From positions 83,048 through 147,047 of the forward strand of contig NZ_PJQW01000010.1 of the NCBI RefSeq assembly GCF_004303025.1: 64,000 nt of DNA. Reading direction: 5' to 3'. This stretch comes from Flavobacterium sp. J27. Lineage in GTDB: Bacteria; Bacteroidota; Bacteroidia; Flavobacteriales; Flavobacteriaceae. Below the pieces are notes generated by a model, which was not told the DNA's origin, ran no database searches, and saw only the letters and a list, made by a program, of their open reading frames with translations. A program made the position numbers and the translations under genes. This document shows positions 34,961 to 43,975 of the stretch, piece by piece (position 1 is the first letter of the stretch; each line of letters begins with the position of its first letter).

Positions 34961-35599
34961 ATGGAATTATACGATCAAATATTTCAGAACAATCAAGAAT
35001 GGATTAGCAGTAAAAAAGCAACTAATGAATCCTTTTTTAAATACTTAGCTGAAGGACAATCTCCTGAAATCTTATATATCGGTTGTAGTGATAGTCGCGT
35101 TACCGCTGAAGAAATGACAGGAGTTGCACCCGGACAAATGTTTGTGCACCGAAATATTGCAAATTTAGTACCTAATAATGATAATAATTCGGCTTCCGTA
35201 ATTGAATATGCAATAGAATATTTAAAAGTAAAACATGTAGTCGTTTGCGGACACTATTTTTGTGGAGGTGTAAAAGCCGCTATGGAAGCCAAAGACTTAG
35301 GAGTTTTAAACCCTTGGTTGCGTAATATTAGAGACGTGTATCGCTTGCATGAAGAAGAGTTAGATGCCATTTCAGATGAAACTGAACGTTATAAAAGATT
35401 GGTAGAAATTAATGTAGAAGAACAATGTTTAAATGTAATTAAAACGGCTGTGTTGCAAAGACATTATTTAAATAACGGTTTTCCTGTTGTTCACGGTTGG
35501 GTTTTCGATATTAAATCGGGTAAACTAATTGACTTACAAATTAATTTCGAACAAAAGCTAAAGCAGATTCAGAAGATTTATAACTTAGGAGGAAAATAA
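34961..35599 (+). CDS. Beta-class carbonic anhydrase
   Basis: 212 aa from the ATG at 34961; the frame opens earlier at a TTG inside the previous gene, which is unlikely to be used. Zinc ligands are visible as CSDSR (Cys and Asp) and HVVVCGHYFCGGVKAAM (His and Cys, HxxC). The region FVHRNIANLVPNNDNNSASV is typical of the active-site wall. It interconverts CO2 and bicarbonate, supporting carboxylation and pH homeostasis. It is translationally close to the metallo-beta-lactamase gene, without a terminator after it; the next gene is preceded by its own operator-promoter. Confidence 0.93.
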   Translation: MELYDQIFQNNQEWISSKKATNESFFKYLAEGQSPEILYIGCSDSRVTAEEMTGVAPGQMFVHRNIANLVPNNDNNSASVIEYAIEYLKVKHVVVCGHYFCGGVKAAMEAKDLGVLNPWLRNIRDVYRLHEEELDAISDETERYKRLVEINVEEQCLNVIKTAVLQRHYLNNGFPVVHGWVFDIKSGKLIDLQINFEQKLKQIQKIYNLGGK

Positions 35600-35676
35600 T
35601 TATTAACCATAGAAATATAAATTATAAATTTTCTTTATAGTACTATCAGAAAAAAAATAGGTAAAAAAAATAATTC

Positions 35677-35710
35677 TGGAACATTCATTTCAAAAAAAGA
35701 TATATCTTTG
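35677..35710 (+). promoter_or_regulatory. Operator plus promoter of the first tetR gene
   Basis: A 16-bp palindrome TGGAACATTCATTTCA at 35677-35692 ends 10 bases before TATCTTTG (35703-35710), a full -7 box. The palindrome covers the -33 region, so a bound repressor would block polymerase. The same layout with the same spacing precedes the second tetR gene. Confidence 0.75.
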
Positions 35711-35729
35711 CCATCATAATTTTTAAAAA

Positions 35730-36308
35730 ATGGCTCGCTGCATAGAATTTAACGAAGTTGAAAAAATTGAAAAAGCAATGAATGTCTTTTGGGAAAAAGG
35801 CTACAATGCTACATCAATGCAAGACCTTGTAGATGCGATGCAAATCAATAGAAGTAGTTTATACAATACTATAGGAGACAAACATCAGTTGTTTATGAAA
35901 TGTAATAGTCACTATTTTGATAAGGCAATGTGCGAGATTAAACAAAAAGTTGCTCAAGAAAAATCGGGCATGCAAGCTCTCATCAATATTATTAATGATA
36001 AAGCAGCATGGATTGTAGATTGTGAAAAAGGGTGCTTGGGTATTAAATCTATTTTTGAATTAGCTCCAGATAATAACGATGTTCGAAATTTACTAAGTAG
36101 AAACAATGAAATCTATATCGATTTTATAACAGAAGTTGTACAAAAGGCTATAGATGAAGGAGAAATGAATTCTTCTGAAGATGCTGCTTTGATGGCAGAA
36201 TATATAATGACCTCTTTCACAGGTTGGAAACAAGCATTCATTCTCCATAGAGATCCAATCAAGATAAAGAGAATGGCAGCTTATTTAATTAAAAATATTA
36301 AAAAGTAG
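35730..36308 (+). CDS. TetR-family repressor, copy 1, upstream of the RND efflux operon
   Basis: 192 aa. The N-terminal 58 residues hold the TetR helix-turn-helix (TSMQDLVDAMQINRSSLYNT), and the rest is the ligand-binding helical bundle. The N-terminal 58 residues differ from those of the second copy at 42435 by one substitution (Ile5/Val5), while the ligand domains diverge more: for example, WIVDCEKGCLGIKSIFELAP here and SIVDIEKSCLGVKSIFEMAS there. The two proteins should therefore bind the same operator but respond to different ligands. Its own promoter carries that operator, implying autorepression. It is transcribed toward the efflux genes, which are preceded by three further operators. 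Confidence 0.9.
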   Translation: MARCIEFNEVEKIEKAMNVFWEKGYNATSMQDLVDAMQINRSSLYNTIGDKHQLFMKCNSHYFDKAMCEIKQKVAQEKSGMQALINIINDKAAWIVDCEKGCLGIKSIFELAPDNNDVRNLLSRNNEIYIDFITEVVQKAIDEGEMNSSEDAALMAEYIMTSFTGWKQAFILHRDPIKIKRMAAYLIKNIKK

Positions 36309-36327
36309 CTTTTTTTTGTTCCTTTTC

Positions 36328-36473
36328 TGGAACGATTATTTCATATTAAATAATAATTATTAATCATAAAAATCAAATTTAGCTTAAATTTTGAAACGTT
36401 TATTTCAAATTAAGCATTTTACCAACAATTAAATTTAATGACAGTCAGTATGAATTTTGAAACGTTTATTTCA
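36328..36473 (+). promoter_or_regulatory. Three TetR operators ahead of the RND efflux operon
   Basis: Palindromes of the TGRAAYGNNTRTTTCA type lie at 36328-36343 (TGGAACGATTATTTCA), 36392-36407 and 36458-36473 (both TGAAACGTTTATTTCA), spaced 64 and 66 bases, close to six helical turns. That spacing would put dimers on one face of the DNA and allow cooperative binding. The third lies inside the longest possible reading of the adaptor gene, showing that the true start is downstream. Confidence 0.8.
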
Positions 36474-36518
36474 GAAAAAACAAATCAAACAAATAACAAA
36501 TTAAACCAAAACTCTTTT

Positions 36519-37649
36519 ATGAAAGCAATGACTACTATAAGCATAATAGCTTTATTTTTAATAAGTTGTAATGATAAAAATGCAGAAGCACCTGCAAACG
36601 CAGCACCTACATTACCTGTTTTAAATATTGCTTACAGCTCAGCCACTACAGAAACAGAATATCCTGTAGCAATACAAGGAAAAACAGATGTAGAGATTAG
36701 ACCACAAGTAAGTGGAACTTTAGACAAAATATTTATTGATGAAGGGGCTTATGTAAAACAAGGACAACCTTTATTTAAAATTAATGATAACTCGTATCGT
36801 CAGGAATATAACAATGCTCAGGCAAGTTTAAATGCAGCAGAAGCAGCCGCAATAAATGCGCAAATGGAAGTTGATAAATTAACCCCTTTAGTACAAAATA
36901 AAGTAGTTTCAGAATATCAATTAAAAACAGCACAATCTAATTTGAGTATTGCCAAAGCTAATGTGCAACGTGCTAGAGCAATTCTTGCCAATGCGCAGAT
37001 TAATTTAGACTATACATTAATTAAAGCTCCAGTAAATGGCTATATAGGGAGATTTCCAAGAAAGCAAGGAAGTCTTATTAGTCCGCTTGATCCAGAAGCT
37101 CTAACCCGACTTTCAGATACAAAAGAAATTTACGCATACTTTTCTTTAGGAGAAAATGATTTTATAAGCTTTAAATCGATAAGTGAAGGAAATACTATTA
37201 CTGAAAAATTAAAAAATATTCCACCAGTAAGTTTAGTACTTTCAGATAATTCAATTTATGCAGAAAGTGGAAAAATCGATATGATTGACGGTCAGTTTGA
37301 TAAGACTACAGGTGCTATTACTTTAAGAGCAAAATTTCCTAATGAAAAAGGCTTATTAAAATCGGGAAACACAGGAAAAGTAAAAATAAGTATGTCGCAC
37401 AAGAACACTATAGTAATTCCACAAGAAGCTACCATTGAAGTTCAGGATAAACTGTTTGTATTTCTATTAGATGATAAAAATAAGGCCATTAGACAGCCTA
37501 TTTCAATATCTGGAAAAAGTGGTACAAATTATTTGGTTAAGGAAGGTATAAAATCGGGAGATAGAATTGTATTGAAAGGTTTTGAAAACCTACCTGATGG
37601 TGCCACTGTAATCCCTGAAAAATCAGACAAACCAGTAGCTAAACTATAA
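36519..37649 (+). CDS. RND efflux periplasmic adaptor (membrane fusion protein)
   Basis: 376 aa from ATG 36519. It begins with a lipoprotein signal (MKAMTTISIIALFLISC), then the AcrA/MexA plan: a lipoyl half-motif (GTLDKIFIDEGAYVKQGQPL), a helical hairpin (AAEAAAINAQMEVDKLTPLV), the second lipoyl half (INLDYTLIKAPVNGYIGRFP), a beta-barrel domain and a membrane-proximal domain (KAIRQPISISGKSGTNYLVK). It bridges the inner-membrane pump to the outer-membrane channel. The frame extends to 36438, but that part includes a TetR operator and lacks a signal peptide. The pump gene follows after 23 bases. Confidence 0.93.
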   Translation: MKAMTTISIIALFLISCNDKNAEAPANAAPTLPVLNIAYSSATTETEYPVAIQGKTDVEIRPQVSGTLDKIFIDEGAYVKQGQPLFKINDNSYRQEYNNAQASLNAAEAAAINAQMEVDKLTPLVQNKVVSEYQLKTAQSNLSIAKANVQRARAILANAQINLDYTLIKAPVNGYIGRFPRKQGSLISPLDPEALTRLSDTKEIYAYFSLGENDFISFKSISEGNTITEKLKNIPPVSLVLSDNSIYAESGKIDMIDGQFDKTTGAITLRAKFPNEKGLLKSGNTGKVKISMSHKNTIVIPQEATIEVQDKLFVFLLDDKNKAIRQPISISGKSGTNYLVKEGIKSGDRIVLKGFENLPDGATVIPEKSDKPVAKL

Positions 37650-37672
37650 TTTAAAAACTAGATACTAAAAAT

Positions 37673-40600
37673 ATGTTACAAAAATTTATTGACAGACCCG
37701 TACTGTCAACAGTAATTGCTATACTTATAGTGATCCTTGGAGCAATAGGATTAAACACACTTCCGTTGCAACAATTTCCAGATATTGCACCGCCTGCAGT
37801 TCAGGTTGTTGCTTTATATCCTGGTGCCAATGCAGAAACGGTTTTACGTTCTGTTGCACCTTCTTTGGAAGAATCTATAAACGGTGTGGAAAACATGAGC
37901 TATATGAGCTCAACCGCTAGTAATGATGGTTCATTAGTTATTACTGTAAACTTTAAATTAGGAACCGATCCAGATCGAGCAGCTGTTAATGTTCAAAATA
38001 GAGTATCTCAAGCTACAAGCCAATTACCAGCCGAAGTAGTTCAAGCGGGAATATCTACCACAAAACAGCAAAATAGTTTGTTGATGGTGGTCGATTTATT
38101 AACCGAAAACGAGAAACAATACGATCAAACTTTCTTAGCTAATTATGCTCAAATAAATATTATACCCGATTTAAAAAGAATCCCAGGTGTTGGACAGGCT
38201 CTAATCTTTGGAGGAAGTAAAGATTATTCCATGAGAGTTTGGCTAAATCCTGCCAAAATGGCTAGCTATAATCTAACGCCTCAGGAAGTAATGGGAGCTA
38301 TTCAGGATAAAAACCTTGAAGCCGCACCAGGGCGTTTTGGAGAAAGTAGTAAAGAAGCTTTTGAATATGTAATCAAATACAAAGGGAAATTAAATACGCC
38401 AGCTGAATACGAAAATATTGTTATTCGTTCTAATGCAGACGGTTCTGTGTTACGATTGAAAGATGTAGCTCGTATTGAATTTGGTTCTTATACGTACGGA
38501 AGTAGTACTCGTATAGATGGAAAAGCAGGTTTAAATATCGCTATTTATCAGTTACCCGGTTCAAATTCAAGTGATGTTCAGATTGCTATTAAAGAAATGA
38601 TGGAAAAAGCTTCAAAAGATTTCCCTAAAGATGTTAAACATTTAATTTTATATAACACAAAAGATTCTTTAGATTTATCAATTGCTCAAGTAAAATCTAC
38701 TTTAATAGAAGCTTTCATTTTGGTCTTTATAGTAGTATTTTTATTTCTTCAAGATTTTAGAGCTACACTCATACCAGCTATTGCTGTACCAGTATCTATT
38801 TTAGGAACGTTCTTTTTTATGGGAATATTTGGCTTCTCTGTAAACCTTTTAACTTTATTTGCATTAGTACTCGCAATTGGAATTGTGGTTGATGATGCCA
38901 TTGTAGTGGTCGAAGCAGTTCACGAGAAGATGCATAGTAGGAAATTATCGGCAAAAGCAGCCACTACTTCGGCTATGAGTGAGATAACTGGAGCCATTAT
39001 CTCTATTACCTTAGTCATGTCGGCTGTATTCCTGCCTGTAGGCTTTATGGAAGGTTCAACAGGTGTTTTTTACAGACAGTTTGCGTTTACATTAGCGATA
39101 GCTATTGTTATTTCAGCCGTAAATGCACTAACTTTAAGTCCAGCTTTAGCGGCATTATTTTTGAAAGATGCTCATAATGATGATACCCATAATCATGATG
39201 AAAAGCCTAAAAATTTTAAAGAGAGATTCTTTATTGGATTTAATACTGGGTTTACAAAATTGACGAATAAATATGTTAATAGTCTTCGTTTTTTAATAAA
39301 ATTCAAATGGCTTAGTTTAGGAGGTTTAACCGTAGTAATTCTTGCCACTGTATACATGGTAAAAACAACCCCTACAGGATTTATACCTTCTGAAGACCAA
39401 GGATTTATAGCAATCTCTATGTCAATGCCTGCGGGAACTTCTCTTGAAAGAACTCAATCGGTAATGGAAGAAGTTGAAGTAAAATTAGATGATATGCAGT
39501 CTAAAAAAACACTGAATATTCTTTCTGGGTTTAATTTACTAACGCAATCTAGTAGTCCTTCTGCAGGTGTTATTTTTATCTTATTAAAACCTGCAAAAGA
39601 GAGAGGAGCTATAGAGGATATTAATGATATAATGAACGAAGTGCGACAAAAATTAGGTACAATAAAAGGAGCTAACTTTTTTGTATTTACTTTTCCAACA
39701 GTTCCTGGATTTAATAATGTAGATGGTCTAGATATTGTTTTAAAAGATAAAACCGGACAAAGCATCAGTAAGTTTAGTGGTATTAGTACTATGTTTATTG
39801 GAGAACTGATGCAACGTCCGGAAATAGCATTTGCTTTTACTAGTTTTAAAGCCGATTATCCTCAATTAGAAATGGAAGTAGACGATGTTAAAGCAGAACA
39901 ATTAGGAGTGAATGTAAGGGATATATTGCAAACCATGCAAGCTTATTTTGGTAGTGCTCAGGCTTCAGATTTTAATCGATTTGGGAAATATTATAGAGTA
40001 GTTGTTCAAGCTGATGCTAATGCCAGAAACAATCCAGAAACATTAAGAAGTATTTATGTTAAAAACAGACAAGGTGAAAGCGTTCCTGTTTCAACTTTAG
40101 TCAAATTAAAACCAGTAAATGGACCAGAAACAGCTTCGAGGTATAATCTTTTTAATTCGATAAGTGTCAATGCTATAGCTGCACCAGGTTTTAGCTCAGG
40201 AGCTGCGATACAAGCTGTACAAGAAGTGGCTGAAACAAAATTGCCTAAAGGATATACAATTGAATTTTCTGGACTTACTAAAGAAGAAATTACTTCTTCA
40301 GGACAATCTGCTGTTATTTTTGGATTAAGTCTTTTATTTGTATTCTTTTTATTAGCTGCACAATATGAAAGTTATATTCTACCCGCAGCTGTATTGTTGT
40401 CTATTCCGACAGGAATATTTGGAGTCTTTTTAGCTATTGGAACAACAGGAATAGAAAATAATATCTATGTTCAAGTGGCTTTAATTATGCTTATCGGATT
40501 ACTTGCTAAAAACGCCATTCTTATTATTGAATATGCTATTCAGAGAAGGCGATCGGGTAAATCGCTCTTAGCCTCTTCATTAGAAGCTGCAAAACTTCGT

Positions 40601-40846
40601 TTACGACCTATTATCATGACTTCTTTTGCATTTGTTGTAGGACTTATTCCTATGATGCGAGCAACTGGTCCTTCTGCATTAGGAAATCACTCTATTAGTA
40701 TAGGTGCAGCAGGAGGTATGGTTTCGGGTGTAATTTTAGGAATTTTTATTATCCCTGTATTATTTATCGTATTCCAATATTTACATGAGTTAGTTTCAGG
40801 AAAACCACTGGCAGTACTTCATAATGAAGAAAATGAGAAAAAGTAA
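37673..40846 (+). CDS. RND multidrug efflux transporter (HAE1/AcrB type)
   Basis: 1057 aa, full length for HAE1 RND pumps. The N terminus MLQKFIDRPVLSTVIAILIV and TLPLQQFPDIAPPAVQVVAL are family hallmarks. Twelve transmembrane segments are arranged in two halves, each with a large periplasmic loop. The proton-relay motif GIVVDDAIVVVEAVHEKM (two Asp) is in TM4 and the TM10 lysine region reads LIGLLAKNAILIIEYAIQ. The proton-driven pump exports hydrophobic or amphipathic toxins through the adaptor and the TolC-like channel encoded beside it. The trimeric complex probably gives resistance to compounds sensed by the flanking TetR repressors. Confidence 0.95.
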   Translation: MLQKFIDRPVLSTVIAILIVILGAIGLNTLPLQQFPDIAPPAVQVVALYPGANAETVLRSVAPSLEESINGVENMSYMSSTASNDGSLVITVNFKLGTDPDRAAVNVQNRVSQATSQLPAEVVQAGISTTKQQNSLLMVVDLLTENEKQYDQTFLANYAQINIIPDLKRIPGVGQALIFGGSKDYSMRVWLNPAKMASYNLTPQEVMGAIQDKNLEAAPGRFGESSKEAFEYVIKYKGKLNTPAEYENIVIRSNADGSVLRLKDVARIEFGSYTYGSSTRIDGKAGLNIAIYQLPGSNSSDVQIAIKEMMEKASKDFPKDVKHLILYNTKDSLDLSIAQVKSTLIEAFILVFIVVFLFLQDFRATLIPAIAVPVSILGTFFFMGIFGFSVNLLTLFALVLAIGIVVDDAIVVVEAVHEKMHSRKLSAKAATTSAMSEITGAIISITLVMSAVFLPVGFMEGSTGVFYRQFAFTLAIAIVISAVNALTLSPALAALFLKDAHNDDTHNHDEKPKNFKERFFIGFNTGFTKLTNKYVNSLRFLIKFKWLSLGGLTVVILATVYMVKTTPTGFIPSEDQGFIAISMSMPAGTSLERTQSVMEEVEVKLDDMQSKKTLNILSGFNLLTQSSSPSAGVIFILLKPAKERGAIEDINDIMNEVRQKLGTIKGANFFVFTFPTVPGFNNVDGLDIVLKDKTGQSISKFSGISTMFIGELMQRPEIAFAFTSFKADYPQLEMEVDDVKAEQLGVNVRDILQTMQAYFGSAQASDFNRFGKYYRVVVQADANARNNPETLRSIYVKNRQGESVPVSTLVKLKPVNGPETASRYNLFNSISVNAIAAPGFSSGAAIQAVQEVAETKLPKGYTIEFSGLTKEEITSSGQSAVIFGLSLLFVFFLLAAQYESYILPAAVLLSIPTGIFGVFLAIGTTGIENNIYVQVALIMLIGLLAKNAILIIEYAIQRRRSGKSLLASSLEAAKLRLRPIIMTSFAFVVGLIPMMRATGPSALGNHSISIGAAGGMVSGVILGIFIIPVLFIVFQYLHELVSGKPLAVLHNEENEKK

Positions 40847-40875
40847 TTTTTGGATTTAAATACATTATAAAAGAA

Positions 40876-42276
40876 ATGAAAAATAATCATCTATATAGCC
40901 TAATCTTACTCATACTCGTTTTTAGTATGAAGGCTCAAAACAAAGAAACACAAATAGCCGTTCCTGAACATTATAGGAATGTTACCATTCTAGACACTAC
41001 GTCTATTGCATCTATAAAATGGAAAGATTTTTTTGAAGCACAAGATCTAGTAAGTTTAATTGAAGATGCTATTGTAAGGAACAATGATTTGCAAATGGCA
41101 GACAGGAACATTAACATAGCTAATTTGCAGTTAAAGCAATCTAAATGGAATTCTGTTCCGCAGATTAATGCGTATGCTAATGCATCAACAACCCGACTTT
41201 CTGAAAACAGCTTGAACGGAATTAGTACGGCTTTGTTTTTAGGTAAAAACCATATTGAAGATTTTAATGCTGGGTTAAATTTGTCTTGGGAAGCAGATAT
41301 CTGGGGTAAATTCAGAAATCAAAAAAAGAAATCACTGGCATTGTATTTACAAACTACAGAGGCTAAAAAAGCAACGCAAACTGCAGTAGTAGCTACTGTT
41401 TCTAAAACGTTCTATGACTTATTAATGCTAGATGCTCAATTAGAAGTGGCCCAAAAAACATTGGCACTTAATGATAGTATACTTTTCATAGTAAATCTTC
41501 AGTATGAAGCTGGACAAGTAACCTTATTAGCCAAACAACAAACAGAAGCACAACGTTTAATAGCAGCTAAATTAATCCCAGAATTAGAACAAAATATTCA
41601 AATACAGGAAAATGCAATTAGTGTTTTAACAGGAAGGTTCCCAGAATCAAAACAAAGAACCATTAGATTGAACGACTTAAATGTAAGTGAGAATTTAGTA
41701 GCAGGTATTCCTGCACAATTATTAAGTCAAAGACCAGATGTAAAAAGTGCAGAATTAGCCTTGCAAGCGGCAAATGCTAATGTAGGTATAGCCAAAGCAT
41801 ATTTTTACCCTTCGTTAAATATTACAGCTTCTACAGGAGTAAGTTCGTTTGAATCTAGTAATTGGTTTACCGTTCCTGCTTCATTGTTTGGATCAGTTGC
41901 TGGTGGTTTAACTGCACCACTCTTAAATCGTAAAAATATACAAACCCAATATAAAATAGCAAAAGAGCAAAGAGAGCAAGCTGTAATTCAGTTTAGACAA
42001 ACTTTGTTAATAGCTGTAAACGAAGTTTCTAATGCTTTAATAAGAGTTGAAAAAAGTAAGGAACAATATATATTAGCAGATGAAAGAGCAACAACACTTA
42101 AAAAAGCAGTTGATAATGCAAACTTATTATTTAAAAGTGGTTTAGCTAATTATATAGAGGTTATTGTAGCACAAGGAAATTTATTACAGGCAGAATTAGA
42201 ATTAGCCTCACTTAAAAGAGAAAGATTGTCTTCAAATGTCGAATTATATCGTTCCTTAGGAGGTGGATGGGAATAA
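40876..42276 (+). CDS. Outer-membrane efflux channel (TolC/OprM family)
   Basis: 466 aa. A short signal (MKNNHLYSLILLILVFSMKA) is followed by two structural repeats of the OEP fold, each with long helices and barrel strands. Typical positions are WKDFFEAQDLVSLIEDAIVR, LNLSWEADIWGKFRNQKKKS (the conserved W-E-x-D-x-W-G-K motif) and LLSQRPDVKSAELALQAANA. It is the exit duct of the tripartite pump, 29 bases after the transporter gene. The operon ends in a terminator at 42291-42340. Confidence 0.93.
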   Translation: MKNNHLYSLILLILVFSMKAQNKETQIAVPEHYRNVTILDTTSIASIKWKDFFEAQDLVSLIEDAIVRNNDLQMADRNINIANLQLKQSKWNSVPQINAYANASTTRLSENSLNGISTALFLGKNHIEDFNAGLNLSWEADIWGKFRNQKKKSLALYLQTTEAKKATQTAVVATVSKTFYDLLMLDAQLEVAQKTLALNDSILFIVNLQYEAGQVTLLAKQQTEAQRLIAAKLIPELEQNIQIQENAISVLTGRFPESKQRTIRLNDLNVSENLVAGIPAQLLSQRPDVKSAELALQAANANVGIAKAYFYPSLNITASTGVSSFESSNWFTVPASLFGSVAGGLTAPLLNRKNIQTQYKIAKEQREQAVIQFRQTLLIAVNEVSNALIRVEKSKEQYILADERATTLKKAVDNANLLFKSGLANYIEVIVAQGNLLQAELELASLKRERLSSNVELYRSLGGGWE

Positions 42277-42290
42277 TGTAAGATAAGAAT

Positions 42291-42340
42291 TGCTCTTGTG
42301 ATTTGTTTTGAAGTTATAGGATAAGTAACAAGAGCATTTT
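42291..42340 (+). terminator. Terminator of the efflux operon
   Basis: TGCTCTTGT (42291-42299) pairs with ACAAGAGCA (42328-42336), a 9-bp stem with a 28-base loop, followed by TTTT. Confidence 0.6.
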
Positions 42341-42381
42341 CTTATTGTTTTTAATTAAAAATTATGTTAAAAGTGTCATTC

Positions 42382-42415
42382 TGAAATAGTTGTTTCAAAA
42401 AAAGACATATCTTTG
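42382..42415 (+). promoter_or_regulatory. Operator plus promoter of the second tetR gene
   Basis: Palindrome TGAAATAGTTGTTTCA at 42382-42397, then 10 bases, then TATCTTTG at 42408-42415. The distance between operator and -7 box equals that at the first tetR gene. Confidence 0.75.
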
Positions 42416-42434
42416 TTACATAATCTAGGAATAT

Positions 42435-43013
42435 ATGGCTCGCTGTGTAGAATTTAATGAAGTTGAAAAAATTGAAAAAGCAATGAATGTCTTTTGGGAA
42501 AAAGGCTATAATGCAACATCAATGCAAGACCTTGTAGATGCTATGCAAATTAATAGAAGTAGTTTGTACAATACAATTGGAGATAAACACCAATTGTTTA
42601 TGAAATGTATAAGTACCTATTTTGAAGCAAGTATTTGTGAGTTACGTCAGAAAGTAGCACAAGAAAAATCAGCCATGCAAGCTTTAATTAATATTATTAA
42701 TGATAAAGTAGCTTCTATTGTTGATATTGAAAAGAGTTGTTTAGGAGTAAAGTCTATATTTGAAATGGCTTCAGAAGATGTAGCAGTACGCAATTTATTA
42801 ACAAAAAAGAATGACGTTTTTATTGGTTTTATGACTGAAGTTGTTCAAAAAGCAATGCAAGAAGGGGCACTAGACGATACAGAAGATCCAGGATTATTAG
42901 CTGAATATATAATGACCTCTTTTACAGGATGGAAACAAGCGTATATTTTGCATAGAGATCCTATAAAAATTAAAAAAATGGCCGCTTTTTTAATTAAAAA
43001 CATTACAAAATAA
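42435..43013 (+). CDS. TetR-family repressor, copy 2
   Basis: 192 aa, exactly the length of copy 1. The DNA-binding domain (residues 1-58) differs by one residue from copy 1, but the C-terminal part has many substitutions, as expected after duplication and a change of inducer. It carries the same operator in its own promoter and is followed by three more operators ahead of a small envelope gene. With copy 1 it brackets the RND efflux operon; cross-regulation between the two is likely because the operators are shared. Confidence 0.9.
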   Translation: MARCVEFNEVEKIEKAMNVFWEKGYNATSMQDLVDAMQINRSSLYNTIGDKHQLFMKCISTYFEASICELRQKVAQEKSAMQALINIINDKVASIVDIEKSCLGVKSIFEMASEDVAVRNLLTKKNDVFIGFMTEVVQKAMQEGALDDTEDPGLLAEYIMTSFTGWKQAYILHRDPIKIKKMAAFLIKNITK

Positions 43014-43033
43014 TGTTTTTTTTATAATTTTTT

Positions 43034-43170
43034 TGGAACGAATGTTTCAAATTAGCATAGAGAATTCTCTCTTTTTTTATAAGCTTTTTTGGAATGATTA
43101 TTTCAGATTAATATATTAAAAAAGTACTGAAATTTAACAGTTTAGATATAATTCTGAAACGAATATTTCA
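43034..43170 (+). promoter_or_regulatory. Three TetR operators ahead of the DUF2147 gene
   Basis: Palindromes at 43034-43049 (TGGAACGAATGTTTCA), 43090-43105 (TGGAATGATTATTTCA) and 43155-43170 (TGAAACGAATATTTCA), spaced 56 and 65 bases. With the five others they give the consensus TGRAAYGNNTRTTTCA, degenerate at the Y-G positions in two copies. Confidence 0.8.
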
Positions 43171-43202
43171 AAATATAAACAATCTACATAAACTTAGAAA
43201 TC

Positions 43203-43574
43203 ATGAAAAAAAACATACTATTATTATTTTTCTTGTTTTTATTCTTTGGTCATGCCATAGGACAAGATCAATTTGTAGGCGATTGGCAAACCAATGAAGG
43301 CAAACTAAAAGTTGAAATTTATAAACAAGAAGCGTACTATTATGCTAAAGTAAAGGCAAGTGAAAATAAGGAAACTTTAGGAAAAGTTATCTTAATACAA
43401 ATGGTAAAAAAAACACCTACCAAATTGTATGGAGGTACATTTCTAGACGAATCTGAAGGTTCAGAATTTGAAGCTTTACTAAAATTAATAGATGATAACA
43501 CAATGCGATTAAGAATCTTAACAGGATTATTTAGTAAGATTATGATTTGGAATCGAGTCGGGACTATTCCATAG
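43203..43574 (+). CDS. DUF2147-like secreted protein
   Basis: 123 aa. A clear signal peptide (MKKNILLLFFLFLFFGHAIG, cleavage before QDQ) precedes a lipocalin-like strand pattern starting QFVGDWQTNEGKLKVEIYK and ending WNRVG, matching DUF2147 proteins (a conserved G-x-W near the mature N terminus and an aromatic end). These are small periplasmic beta-barrels of unknown function. Three TetR operators lie directly upstream, so it should be induced with the efflux operon; a periplasmic binder or membrane-protecting role is inference. Confidence 0.8.
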   Translation: MKKNILLLFFLFLFFGHAIGQDQFVGDWQTNEGKLKVEIYKQEAYYYAKVKASENKETLGKVILIQMVKKTPTKLYGGTFLDESEGSEFEALLKLIDDNTMRLRILTGLFSKIMIWNRVGTIP

Positions 43575-43605
43575 AAGAAACACATGAAAAACAAACAAAA
43601 CAACT

Positions 43606-43770
43606 ATGAAGAAAACACTATATTTAATCAAGAAAGGATATGAATCTATAGCATTTCTTTCTTTAAAATCAACACTTATGAAAAACAGAAATATCACTCT
43701 CAACGAAATAGGCTTATTTTTATCTTGTATTTTAATGGTAGCTGCCTTAATTTACATTAGATCCAATTGA
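43606..43770 (+). CDS. Small membrane protein, 54 aa
   Basis: A 54-codon frame from ATG 43606 to TGA 43770. The C-terminal half is one transmembrane helix (NEIGLFLSCILMVAALIYIR), and the N-terminal part is basic (MKKTLYLIKKGYES). An internal ATG would give a 30-residue version that keeps the membrane helix. It lies between the DUF2147 gene, 31 bases upstream, and a terminator, so it belongs to the same TetR-controlled unit. Small membrane peptides that modulate RND pumps are known in other bacteria, which makes a similar role a reasonable guess. Confidence 0.55.
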   Translation: MKKTLYLIKKGYESIAFLSLKSTLMKNRNITLNEIGLFLSCILMVAALIYIRSN

Positions 43771-43804
43771 ATATAAAATAACAAACATGAAAATTTGACA
43801 TGAA

Positions 43805-43829
43805 CCACTCCATTAGGAGTGGTTTTTTT
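43805..43829 (+). terminator. Intrinsic terminator
   Basis: CCACTCC-ATTA-GGAGTGG followed by seven T: a 7-bp G+C-containing stem with a tetraloop, ending the DUF2147/small-membrane-protein unit. Confidence 0.85.
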
Positions 43830-43975
43830 ATTAAAAAATAAAATATCTTTACAAAATCAATGAATAAAAGGCATTTATAACATTTTAATTAGTGATTATG
43901 AATTATTCAAATGATTTTTATTCAGGGAAATATAAAAATGTCATTTTTGTTCAATTAAGAAAATAATAATACATA

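Noticed and set aside
36438..36518. Upstream start of the efflux adaptor at 36438
   Set aside because: It contains a TetR operator and would hide the lipoprotein signal that begins at 36519.
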